NCBI GenBank assembly: GCA_022573485.1
Contig: JACZTW010000230.1
Span: forward strand, 1 to 6,390
Origin: Planctomycetota bacterium
GTDB taxonomy: Bacteria; Planctomycetota; Phycisphaerae; UBA1845; CAIVHJ01
DNA: 6,390 nucleotides
Direction: 5' to 3'
Positions 1 to 5,556 of the stretch are shown piece after piece. The notes under the pieces were generated by a model that was not told where the DNA came from, ran no database searches, and was given only the letters and a program-made list of their open reading frames with translations. Every line of letters starts with the position of its first letter. The first letter of the stretch is position 1. The position numbers were made by a program, and so were the translations under genes.

Positions 1-644
1 GCCTCCAGCCGCACCAGTTCTTTCTGCTCATCGCCCATCGAACCGGAGACGTCCATCATGTAGATGATCACGGCGTTGGACTGCGGGCTGAACACTGTTT
101 TCCAACTGCGGTAAACCCGGTCCCTGCGTTCCAGAATGATACGCGGGTCATCCGGGTTGTATATTCCGGCGATGATTTGGCGTGCCAGGGCGCGCTTGAA
201 CGAACGCTTGAAATGCCGCAGTGACTCCGGGCCGGTGGATCGGATTCCGCTGTAGCGATCCTTCTCGGTGGTCAGCCGATTCTTGCCCTTCGGATCGATG
301 CGCGGCAATTCCAGCTCTTCGCCCAGAATGTCCGCCAGCTCATCCAGCGAGACATCCACTTCCAGCACGTGCTGCCCCTCTTGCGTACCGCCGGGGCCCA
401 AGCCGCCGTCGTCGCCGTCGACCTCGTCGCCCGGCTTGCCGTCACCCTGGCCCACGCCGCCGTCGTCGTTGTCACCGTAGCGGAAATGCGGAATCTCGAT
501 CCCGCGCACCGGGATGCTGATCAAATACTTACCTTCTTTGCCCAGCAGTTCACCGCGCGTCAGAAATTTGCGCAGATCCTCCCGGATCTTTCCTTTCACG
601 ATGTGGCGAAAGCGTTGATGATCTTTCTCGATCCGAAGGGCCAT
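1..644 (-). CDS. yhbH: YhbH/YeaH family (DUF444) protein, N-terminal part, cut by window edge
   Basis: The first 214 residues are visible and the frame runs open off the left edge. The family usually has about 380-430 residues, so roughly half is present. Seen: a charged helical N-terminus (DHQRFRHIVKGKIREDL), the family signature YGDNDDGGVGQGDG at about residues 56-69, an acidic Gly-rich linker (about 70-90), and at residues 198-204 DVSGSMG, the first metal-binding (MIDAS) motif of a von Willebrand A-like domain, after the strand AVIIYMM. The family is encoded next to PrkA and SpoVR in many bacteria and is linked to sporulation in Bacillus and to stress or starvation responses in enterobacteria; its biochemical role is not settled. 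The ATG at 644 is chosen because the N-terminus then matches the family, but no clear ribosome binding site precedes it (GTTTTCAGACATC lies directly upstream). It follows prkA by 122 bp in the same orientation and is probably co-transcribed. Confidence 0.93.
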   Translation of the reverse strand, partial: MALRIEKDHQRFRHIVKGKIREDLRKFLTRGELLGKEGKYLISIPVRGIEIPHFRYGDNDDGGVGQGDGKPGDEVDGDDGGLGPGGTQEGQHVLEVDVSLDELADILGEELELPRIDPKGKNRLTTEKDRYSGIRSTGPESLRHFKRSFKRALARQIIAGIYNPDDPRIILERRDRVYRSWKTVFSPQSNAVIIYMMDVSGSMGDEQKELVRLE

Positions 645-647
645 GAT

Positions 648-761
648 GTCTGAAAACCAGGCTTTGTCTGGAAACTCGGATTGCTTCAAGGAGCCGCAGG
701 TTTTAACCTGCGCGAGGGCTCGCGCAGACTGAAGTCTGCGGCTCCTTGGATGTTTTCAGAC
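648..761 (-). repeat. 10-bp inverted repeat enclosing the prkA-yhbH intercistronic region
   Basis: GTCTGAAAAC at 648-657 is perfectly complementary to GTTTTCAGAC at 752-761. In the minus-strand mRNA the first arm begins 5 nt after the prkA stop codon and the second arm ends 3 nt before the yhbH ATG. The pair would close the whole intercistronic RNA into one domain containing the cloverleaf palindrome. If formed, it would hold the region where a yhbH ribosome binding site should be. Seen: the exact complementarity. Inferred: any effect on yhbH translation. A chance match of this length within about 120 bp is unlikely but not excluded. Confidence 0.5.
687..748. repeat. Perfect cloverleaf (four-way junction) palindromic element
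   Basis: The element can fold with every base between the arms used. The outer stem is CAAGGAGCC (687-695) with GGCTCCTTG (740-748). Hairpin 1 is GCAGGTT-TT-AACCTGC (696-711), hairpin 2 is GCGAG-GG-CTCGC (712-723), and hairpin 3 is GCAGACT-GA-AGTCTGC (724-739). An alternative rod fold extends the outer stem to 13 bp (687-699 with 736-748) and the central stem to 9 bp (708-716 with 719-727), because the four GCAG/CTGC blocks can exchange partners. No T-run follows on either strand, so it is not a standard terminator. It resembles REP-like dispersed palindromes of some GC-rich bacterial genomes. Transcribed, it would give a strong mRNA structure that could affect mRNA stability or the relative expression of prkA and yhbH. 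Confidence 0.85.
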
Positions 762-766
762 GGAGC

Positions 767-2833
767 CTAATCCTCCTCTTCCTGTTGCGCGTCACCCCTT
801 GCGAAAATGCTGGCGACGTAGTTCAGCACATCGGTGGCCGACGTTTCGTTGTAGCCGAAGTACTTGATCAGCCGCTGCTTGACCACGTCGATCTTGGCTT
901 GCGTCTCGTCGTCCACCACGCCGCTGACTACGTTTTTGAGCTTGATCGTGTCGCGCTGATCTTCGAACAGTTTCAATTCCAGCGCCTTGTGCAGGCGGGC
1001 GTTGGTATCGTACCCAAACTTCTTGCCGTCCAGCGCCAGCGAGCCAATGTAGTTCATGATTTCCTGCCGGAAATCGTCCTTGCGACTGTCCGGAATGTCG
1101 ATCTTCTCTTCAATCGAGCGCATGAGCCGCTCGTCGGGCTCTTCGTCCTTGCCGGTATACTTGTTGCGGACCTTCTCGCGTTGTGTATACGCCCGCACGT
1201 TTTCGATGTAGTTGGCGCACAGCCGTTTGACTGCGTCCTCATCGGCGCTGATCGCCCGCTGCACTTCGCCTTTGAGGATGTCTTCGTATTCCTCGCGGAC
1301 CAGCGTGAACAACTCGCGATACTGCTTGCGCGTCTCTTCGTCGCTGATCAAACTGTGATGCGACAGGCCGCTTTCCAGTTCGTTCATGACCATGAACGGA
1401 TTGATGCACTGCTCTTCGATGCCGTGCTCGGAGACCAGGCAGTTCGAAATCTTGTCTTGAATGTAGCGCGGGCTGATGCCCTGCATGCCCTCGCGCGGCG
1501 ATTCCGCCATCAATTCCTTGACTGAATCCTCGGTGAACCCGGGCACGCTGCGGCCGTCATAGAGTTTGAGCTTCTGCAACAGCGTCAGGCCGGCCTTTTT
1601 CGGTTCTTCCAGGCGCGTCAGGATGGCCCACATCGCCGCCACTTCAATCGTGTGCGGCGCAATGTGAATACCGCGAATGCGCTCCTTGTTGAAATCCTTT
1701 TTGTAGATGTTGATTTCTTCGCTGATCTTCACGTTGTAGGGAATGTCGATCTTGATGGTCCGGTCGCGGAAAGCCTCCATCATCTCGTTGGATTGCAACT
1801 TGCGGTATTCCGGCTCATTGGTGTGCCCGATGATCACTTCGTCGATGTCGGTCTGGGCGAACTTCTTCGGTTTGATGACGTGTTCCTGCGAAGCGCCCAG
1901 CAAGTCGTACAGGAAGGCCACGTCCAGCTTCAGCACCTCGATGAATTCGATCAGCCCGCGATTGGCAATGTTGAATTCGCCGTCGAAGTTGAACGCTCGC
2001 GGATCGCTGTCCGAGCCGTACTCCGCGATCTTGCGGTAGTTGATGTCGCCGGTCAGCTCCGTGGAATCCTGATTCTTCTCGTCCTTCGGCTGAAAAGTCC
2101 CGATGCCGCAGCGGTCCTGTTCGGACAGCACGATGCGCCGCACGACAATGTGGTCCAGAACTTTATTCCATTCGCCGTCGTACTCCAGCAGCAGGTCCTC
2201 GTACATCTTGCGGCAGAACGGGTCGAGGTTGCCCTCGATCCCGATGCGCTCCGACGCCGACAGGTCGGCATTGAGTCGGGTCGCCACGTCGTCACGCGCG
2301 GCGATCGGGATCAGCTTCAATGGATCCTCGTGCATCGGGCAGTCCTGGATCGTCGTTTGGCCGTCGGCGTCTTCAAACTTCCACGAGAAAGCGTACAGGG
2401 CGCCGGCGTCCGTCCGCGAATAGGCCTCCAGCCCTTTCTTCAAAAGTCGCACAATGGTGCTCTTTGCGGAGCCCACCGGCCCGTGCAACAGCATGATCCG
2501 CTTCTCGGTGCCATAGCCGTGGGCGGCCGACTTCAGGAAATCGACCAACGACATCAATGCCCCATCAAGCCCGTAAACTGCATCCGCGCCGTCGCTGAAA
2601 GGATCAGAGAAGAACGTGTATCGCACGTAATCATCCTTCATCCAGCTATAGCGCTCGACGCCGTAGTGCATGATCATGTCGTAGATCCGCTGGAAGGCGT
2701 TGCGGGCGATGCGCGGATTCTCCGCCACCATGGCCAGGTAATCGTGAAACGTGCCCGTCCAATGCTGCTCACGGAATTGCTGCGGATCGAGCTTGGAATT
2801 GATGATGTCGAGAATGGCGTCCTTACTGGCCAT
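767..2833 (-). CDS. prkA: PrkA family AAA+ serine protein kinase/ATPase
   Basis: A full-length PrkA of 688 residues, close to the family's usual 630-690. The N-terminal AAA domain has Walker A GPVGSAKST at 118-126, the family segment NRGLIEFIEVLK (291-302), a sensor-1-like HTNEPE (337-342) and EGMQGISPRYIQDKIS (448-463), all alignable by eye to E. coli YeaG. The rest is the helical PrkA C-terminal domain, ending in an acidic EEED tail. PrkA has been described as a serine kinase, and some work argues for an AAA+ protease/ATPase activity; the sequence does not decide between them. The ATG at 2833 is chosen over an in-frame upstream start at 2863 because TCCTCC on the plus strand (2842-2847) gives GGAGGA 8 nt before it, while the 2863 start lacks such a site. 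A strong promoter lies about 175 bp upstream. yhbH follows, so the two probably work together in stress or stationary-phase physiology. Confidence 0.97.
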   Translation of the reverse strand: MASKDAILDIINSKLDPQQFREQHWTGTFHDYLAMVAENPRIARNAFQRIYDMIMHYGVERYSWMKDDYVRYTFFSDPFSDGADAVYGLDGALMSLVDFLKSAAHGYGTEKRIMLLHGPVGSAKSTIVRLLKKGLEAYSRTDAGALYAFSWKFEDADGQTTIQDCPMHEDPLKLIPIAARDDVATRLNADLSASERIGIEGNLDPFCRKMYEDLLLEYDGEWNKVLDHIVVRRIVLSEQDRCGIGTFQPKDEKNQDSTELTGDINYRKIAEYGSDSDPRAFNFDGEFNIANRGLIEFIEVLKLDVAFLYDLLGASQEHVIKPKKFAQTDIDEVIIGHTNEPEYRKLQSNEMMEAFRDRTIKIDIPYNVKISEEINIYKKDFNKERIRGIHIAPHTIEVAAMWAILTRLEEPKKAGLTLLQKLKLYDGRSVPGFTEDSVKELMAESPREGMQGISPRYIQDKISNCLVSEHGIEEQCINPFMVMNELESGLSHHSLISDEETRKQYRELFTLVREEYEDILKGEVQRAISADEDAVKRLCANYIENVRAYTQREKVRNKYTGKDEEPDERLMRSIEEKIDIPDSRKDDFRQEIMNYIGSLALDGKKFGYDTNARLHKALELKLFEDQRDTIKLKNVVSGVVDDETQAKIDVVKQRLIKYFGYNETSATDVLNYVASIFARGDAQQEEED

Positions 2834-2948
2834 CGCTGCATTCCTCCATGGCAGTACGTGCAACCAACCAGGGCCTGAACCTGAGCGGCATCCGCGTCGC
2901 TGCGGACCCGACCGGGAGGGTGTTGCTCAATGTGCTCAAGGGAGCCAT
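2823..2948 (-). CDS. Possible 41-codon leader ORF overlapping the prkA start
   Basis: This short frame begins at an ATG 10 nt after a GGGAGG sequence (2959-2964 as CCTCCC), runs 41 codons (MAPLSTLSNTLP...MEECSDGQ) and stops at a TAA 8 nt after the prkA ATG begins, an 11-nt overlap in another frame. About three quarters of its third codon positions are G or C, which fits coding DNA here but is weak evidence at this length. No known family is recognised. If translated, it could couple translation into prkA or act as a leader peptide. The GGGAG of its ribosome binding site can pair with CTCCC just downstream, so access could be modulated. A chance open frame is a serious alternative. A second overlapping frame (from 2958 or earlier) contains CTYCHGG but runs far into prkA and looks less coding. 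Confidence 0.22.
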   Translation of the reverse strand: MAPLSTLSNTLPVGSAATRMPLRFRPWLVARTAMEECSDGQ

Positions 2949-2998
2949 CTTCAGCCATCCTCCCAAACGGACCGAAGACCCGATCGAAATATGCCACC

Positions 2999-3034
2999 GC
3001 TCTCAAGTATAGATATCGTCCGATCCGAAGTCAA
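2999..3034 (-). promoter_or_regulatory. Sigma-70-type promoter for prkA
   Basis: On the minus strand TTGACT (3029-3034) and TATACT (3006-3011) are separated by exactly 17 bp, so each box has one mismatch to consensus. This is the best promoter match in the window. The start point would be near 2999, giving a leader of about 165 nt before prkA. It lies 140 bp downstream of the pfkA stop, so prkA-yhbH need not depend on pfkA transcription. The -10 would normally indicate housekeeping sigma, although stationary-phase sigma factors can use similar boxes. Confidence 0.65.
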
Positions 3035-3101
3035 TTCCAAGGTGATGTAACTTCTTTATTTGCAGTATGATACGTTCATTCCGGAGCGATACTCAAGGAG
3101 C

Positions 3102-3139
3102 CGCGGGCGGAACATGTCCCGATTTGTCGGGAGCCCGCG
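3102..3139. terminator. Nested hairpin downstream of pfkA (terminator-like, no U-tract)
   Basis: CGCGGGC (3102-3108) pairs with GCCCGCG (3133-3139), and inside it TCCCGA (3117-3122) pairs with TCGGGA (3127-3132) around TTTG. One side has an 8-nt bulge. The structure starts about 36 nt after the pfkA stop and lies before the prkA promoter, where a transcript end would be expected. No T-run follows in the minus direction, so it is not a standard intrinsic terminator; it may protect the 3' end or help a factor-dependent stop. The flank CAAGGAGCCGC (3094-3104) is identical to the left arm of the cloverleaf element at 687-697. Confidence 0.4.
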
Positions 3140-3174
3140 TGGATTCAAGAACCGGTGAGGATCCACCGCGCCCG

Positions 3175-4275
3175 TTAGCGATTACCCATACACACGCCGA
3201 TGGCGCGAACCGCTGCGAGCAGCGGGTGATCCAGCGGCACCAGCCGCTGCTGATCCGCCACCTCGGATATCGGAACCGAAGTGATTTGGCCCCGCTCGTG
3301 AACGACCATGCGATTGAACTCCCCGCCGCCGAGCAGTTCCATGGCTTTATGCCCGAAGCGGGTGGCCAGCACGCGATCATACGCCACCGGGCTGCCGCCG
3401 CGCTGCACGTGACCCAGAATCGTGGCCCGCGTTTCCAGGCCGGTCCGCTCGGAGATTTGGTCGGCCAACACTTCGCTTACCCCGCCGAGTCGAATCGGAT
3501 CGGGCGAATCGGGTATCACTTGATCGACCACCACTTCGCCGCCGATCGGCTTGGCTCCTTCGCTCACCGTGATGATGGTGAACGACTTGCCCTTGCCATT
3601 GCGGCCGAGGCAGTAGTTGCACACCACGTCGAGATCATACGGGATTTCCGGAATGAGAATCACATCCGCCCCGCTGGCAGCCCCCGCATACAGCGCCAGC
3701 CAGCCCGCATTGCGGCCCATGGTCTCGACCAGCATGACCCGGTGATGGCTCGACGCCGTGGTGTGGATGCGATCCAGCGCCTCGCAGGCCGTCTGAACCG
3801 CCGTGTGGAAACCGAAGGTCACGTCCGTGTGCATCAAATCGTTGTCGATCGTCTTGGGCACGCCGACGCACCGCACGCCGCGCTCGATGATCCCTTGCGC
3901 GCATGTCATGGTGCCGTCCCCGCCGATGCACACCAGCGCATCCAATCCGGCTTGCTCGATATTCGCGAGCACGCGATCGGTCACGTCTTCAAAGATCGGC
4001 CCGCCGCTCGCGTCTTCGCCGACTTTGAATCGTTTGGGGTTGGCTTTGTTGGACGTGCCCAGGATGGTGCCGCCGCGGGTCAGAATGTTCGACGCATCCT
4101 GCAACGTCAGCGGCTCGATACGGTTCTCGATCAGCCCCAGGAACCCGTCTCGAACGCCGACCACTTCAAGCCCGTATTCAAAGATCGCGGTCTTGACCAC
4201 CGCCCGAATGACCGCGTTCAAGCCCGGACAATCCCCGCCACCAGTCAACACACCAATCCGCTGCAGCGCACTCAC
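3175..4275 (-). CDS. pfkA: 6-phosphofructokinase, group III (PFK-A type), predicted ATP-dependent
   Basis: Predicted cytoplasmic enzyme phosphorylating fructose 6-phosphate to fructose 1,6-bisphosphate, the committing step of glycolysis. The 366 residues are complete and of usual length for this subgroup. Seen: the phosphoryl-donor loop GGDCPGLN (13-20), GGDG (118-121), PKTIDND (140-146) with the catalytic Asp at 144, MGRNAGW (186-192), and the sugar-phosphate motif GHVQRGGSP (288-296). Gly121 corresponds to E. coli Gly104, typical of ATP enzymes, whereas PPi enzymes carry Asp there. Lys141 corresponds to E. coli 124, where ATP-type group I has Gly; Gly104/Lys124 is the pattern of ATP-using group III enzymes. 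Donor choice is thus a prediction. The GTG start has AAAGGAGG 6 nt upstream (CCTCCTTT at 4282-4289) and its own promoter candidate, so it is probably monocistronic or at least separately promoted. Confidence 0.96.
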   Translation of the reverse strand: MSALQRIGVLTGGGDCPGLNAVIRAVVKTAIFEYGLEVVGVRDGFLGLIENRIEPLTLQDASNILTRGGTILGTSNKANPKRFKVGEDASGGPIFEDVTDRVLANIEQAGLDALVCIGGDGTMTCAQGIIERGVRCVGVPKTIDNDLMHTDVTFGFHTAVQTACEALDRIHTTASSHHRVMLVETMGRNAGWLALYAGAASGADVILIPEIPYDLDVVCNYCLGRNGKGKSFTIITVSEGAKPIGGEVVVDQVIPDSPDPIRLGGVSEVLADQISERTGLETRATILGHVQRGGSPVAYDRVLATRFGHKAMELLGGGEFNRMVVHERGQITSVPISEVADQQRLVPLDHPLLAAVRAIGVCMGNR

Positions 4276-4291
4276 ACACAGCCTCCTTTGT

Positions 4292-4326
4292 GGAAGCTAT
4301 TATGGAGTCCACCGCACATGCGTCAA
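4292..4326 (-). promoter_or_regulatory. Promoter candidate for pfkA
   Basis: On the minus strand TTGACG (4321-4326) is followed after 16 bp by CATAAT (4299-4304); TAATAG two bases further on gives an 18-bp alternative. Transcription would start near 4292 and give a leader of under 20 nt ending in the AAAGGAGG ribosome binding site. It lies in the 101-bp gap between the lipoprotein stop and pfkA, suggesting that pfkA has its own promoter. Confidence 0.5.
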
Positions 4327-4338
4327 CTTGTAATGCAA

Positions 4339-4372
4339 AGCCGGTGGCGCGGGCCTCGTGAGGCGTGGGGCT
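4339..4372 (-). terminator. Weak hairpin after the Kazal lipoprotein gene
   Basis: An inner palindrome GCCTC-GT-GAGGC (4353-4364) lies inside a short outer pair AGCC (4339-4342) / GGCT (4369-4372), starting a few bases after the lipoprotein stop. In the minus direction only TTT follows, so intrinsic termination is uncertain. Its place just before the pfkA promoter fits a transcript boundary. Confidence 0.3.
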
Positions 4373-4376
4373 CAAC

Positions 4377-5174
4377 TCACAGTTCACGCGTCAAGGCATT
4401 TGCCCTTATCGCTCGAGAACGACGGGGAACAGCGTCCCCCAACGACGCCCCCTTGCTCTCGTCGCTCAGCGATGAGGCCGGCTTGGATCCCGAGGCGCCG
4501 TCCGCTTTACACGGCGTGCCGGGCGCGTCGCAAATGGACGAGCCGATCCCATTGTTGCACTTCCACTCGCCGTCGGCACAGCACGAAGCGCCCTCGATGC
4601 AGGCCGGATTGTCTCCAATACCCGGCTCCTCTGCCGCGTCGCAGCAAATCTCTTCCGCACATGCGCCCGTCTCGGCGACCGACACGCCGGCGACGGCGGC
4701 TTCGCACTCGTTGCTGTACGTCTGGCCGTCGCAGCCGCAGACCGGCTGGAAGATTTCGGCGCAGGCATCGGGAACAGCCTCGCAAACACCGGACTGATCG
4801 TTCGCGCTGCAACTGCCGACGTCGAACTTACAGTATTCGCCATCATCGCAACTCGCGCCGGCGAGGCCGCCGCACTCCGTCTGATCAGAATCACACCCGC
4901 CGCTGGAAGCCACCGAAACGCTCGCCGCAGCCGCCATACAATCGTTGTCGTACGTCTGGCCATCGCAGCCGCACACCGGGCTAAACACCAGCGTGCAGAC
5001 GTCCGGAATCGCTTCACAGACGCCTGCGCCGACATCGCCGCACGAGCCTACGTCGAAGGCGCAGTATTCCCCGGGGCCGCAGGAGGCGCCGTCAGAACAT
5101 TCCTGACCGACACGGCTGCTACAGCCGCAGGCCAGCAAGAGAACGATCGCGCAAACATATTTTGAAAGTTTCAT
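4377..5174 (-). CDS. Lipoprotein with two Kazal-type protease-inhibitor modules
   Basis: A predicted exported, lipid-anchored Cys-rich protein of 265 residues. Residues 1-18 form a lipoprotein signal (MKLSKYVCAIVLLLAC, lipobox LLAC with Cys16 as likely lipidated residue; Cys18 is an alternative). Two homologous modules follow, C26-C94 and C101-C172. Each has a leading part (GEYCxFDVGSC...GVCEA) and a Kazal core: PVCGCDGQTYDNDC (66-79) and PVCGCDGQTYSNEC (144-157). By analogy with ovomucoid domains, the P1 residues would be Leu62 and Glu140. The usual fifth Kazal Cys is replaced by Ala, and a Cys stands two residues after the third (C70, C148), so disulphide pairing probably differs. A third Cys-rich stretch (177-222, with CCADGEWKCNNG) is not recognised, and the tail is low-complexity Ser/Ala/Lys. 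The ATG at 5174 is chosen for the signal peptide and AGGGAG 7 nt upstream; an in-frame extension to 5393 would bury the signal. Inhibitor function is inferred; ligand binding is possible. Confidence 0.9.
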   Translation of the reverse strand: MKLSKYVCAIVLLLACGCSSRVGQECSDGASCGPGEYCAFDVGSCGDVGAGVCEAIPDVCTLVFSPVCGCDGQTYDNDCMAAAASVSVASSGGCDSDQTECGGLAGASCDDGEYCKFDVGSCSANDQSGVCEAVPDACAEIFQPVCGCDGQTYSNECEAAVAGVSVAETGACAEEICCDAAEEPGIGDNPACIEGASCCADGEWKCNNGIGSSICDAPGTPCKADGASGSKPASSLSDESKGASLGDAVPRRSRAIRANALTREL

Positions 5175-5353
5175 CACTCTACTCCCTCTGTATGCCCCCG
5201 AGTCGCAGCCGACCGCCGACTCTTTCTCGGATGCAGTGTCAAAATCGCGAACGCGCCGGCCCGGCAGCGCACACCATTCAACTCGAATGCACGGCAAACA
5301 CCCCGGCCCGGCGGAATGATGCCGTACACGCGATGGACAACAGACTTCAGCAT
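5174..5353 (-). CDS. Possible 59-codon leader ORF upstream of the Kazal lipoprotein
   Basis: This frame starts at ATG 5353 (or GTG 5374, giving 66 codons) and ends in TGA, whose last base is the first base of the lipoprotein ATG (TGATG). That is the arrangement seen in translationally coupled genes. The product (MLKSVVHRVYGIIPPGRG...HTEGVE) is basic, with no recognised family, signal or membrane segment. A modest purine-rich GGAGAGAG lies upstream of the ATG. About 64% of third positions are G or C, no better than background for this window. It could be chance in a GC-rich leader, so confidence is low. Confidence 0.2.
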   Translation of the reverse strand: MLKSVVHRVYGIIPPGRGVCRAFELNGVRCRAGAFAILTLHPRKSRRSAATRGHTEGVE

Positions 5354-5556
5354 GAAGCCCGTCTCTCTCCGCACTCATTGTAGAACCGCCCAAATGTCCG
5401 GCAACGCACTTTTCTCAACAAGGCAAGCCGGTTGCAGGTAATCGGGATACAATCGGTTCCGTTGCGCCGTCATGCTTTCGCGGCAACGCCAAGAGGCAAG
5501 CGGATTTGTGCAGTGTTTCGGTATCTTGAATCACACCAGTGCCGAGGGCGCGACTC
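5175..5556. other. 382-bp intergenic region upstream of the lipoprotein gene
   Basis: Apart from the promoter candidate near 5377-5404 and the doubtful short ORF, I see no gene on either strand. It holds a 10-bp direct repeat CCGGCCCGGC (5256-5265 and 5303-5312) and a 6-bp stem GAGTCG/CGACTC (5200-5205, 5217-5222) just upstream of the lipoprotein ribosome binding site. No convincing terminator was found in the 150 bp after the YkgJ-like stop, so read-through into the lipoprotein gene is possible. Confidence 0.5.
5370..5404 (-). promoter_or_regulatory. Promoter candidate for the lipoprotein gene
   Basis: TTGCCG (5399-5404) and TACAAT (5377-5382) on the minus strand are 16 bp apart. The -10 is good and the -35 moderate. 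A start near 5370 would give a leader of almost 200 nt. No better pair was seen closer to the lipoprotein ATG. Confidence 0.35.

Noticed and set aside
687..748. tRNA or intrinsic terminator at the cloverleaf
   Set aside because: The hairpin loops are only two bases, there is no anticodon or T-loop signature, and no T-run follows on either strand.
746..1525. A 259-codon plus-strand frame opposite the 3' part of prkA
   Set aside because: Same reasoning: it mirrors PrkA codons and has no family features or convincing ribosome binding site.
2834..2863. An upstream PrkA start adding ten residues (MHVLPWRNAA)
   Set aside because: The GGAGGA ribosome binding site lies inside this stretch and points to the ATG at 2833; the added residues do not resemble the family N-terminus.
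1652..2878. A 408-codon open frame on the plus strand opposite prkA
   Set aside because: It is antisense to a full-length, clearly homologous PrkA; long antisense frames are common opposite GC-biased codons, and the product has no recognisable domain.
2674..3006. A 110-codon frame through the prkA leader containing CTYCHGG, haem-motif-like
   Set aside because: It runs about 160 nt into prkA in another frame, would start inside the promoter -10 region, and its only leader-internal ATG sits directly against the purine-rich site. A single CxxCH without an export signal is not evidence for a cytochrome.
3067..4797. A 576-codon plus-strand frame spanning pfkA and the lipoprotein gene
   Set aside because: It crosses two genes with unmistakable motifs on the other strand, the intergenic gap and a promoter; the product is His/Arg-rich, as expected for antisense translation.
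5175..5393. A 73-residue N-terminal extension of the Kazal lipoprotein
   Set aside because: It would place the lipoprotein signal peptide internally, and the ATG at 5174 has a good ribosome binding site.
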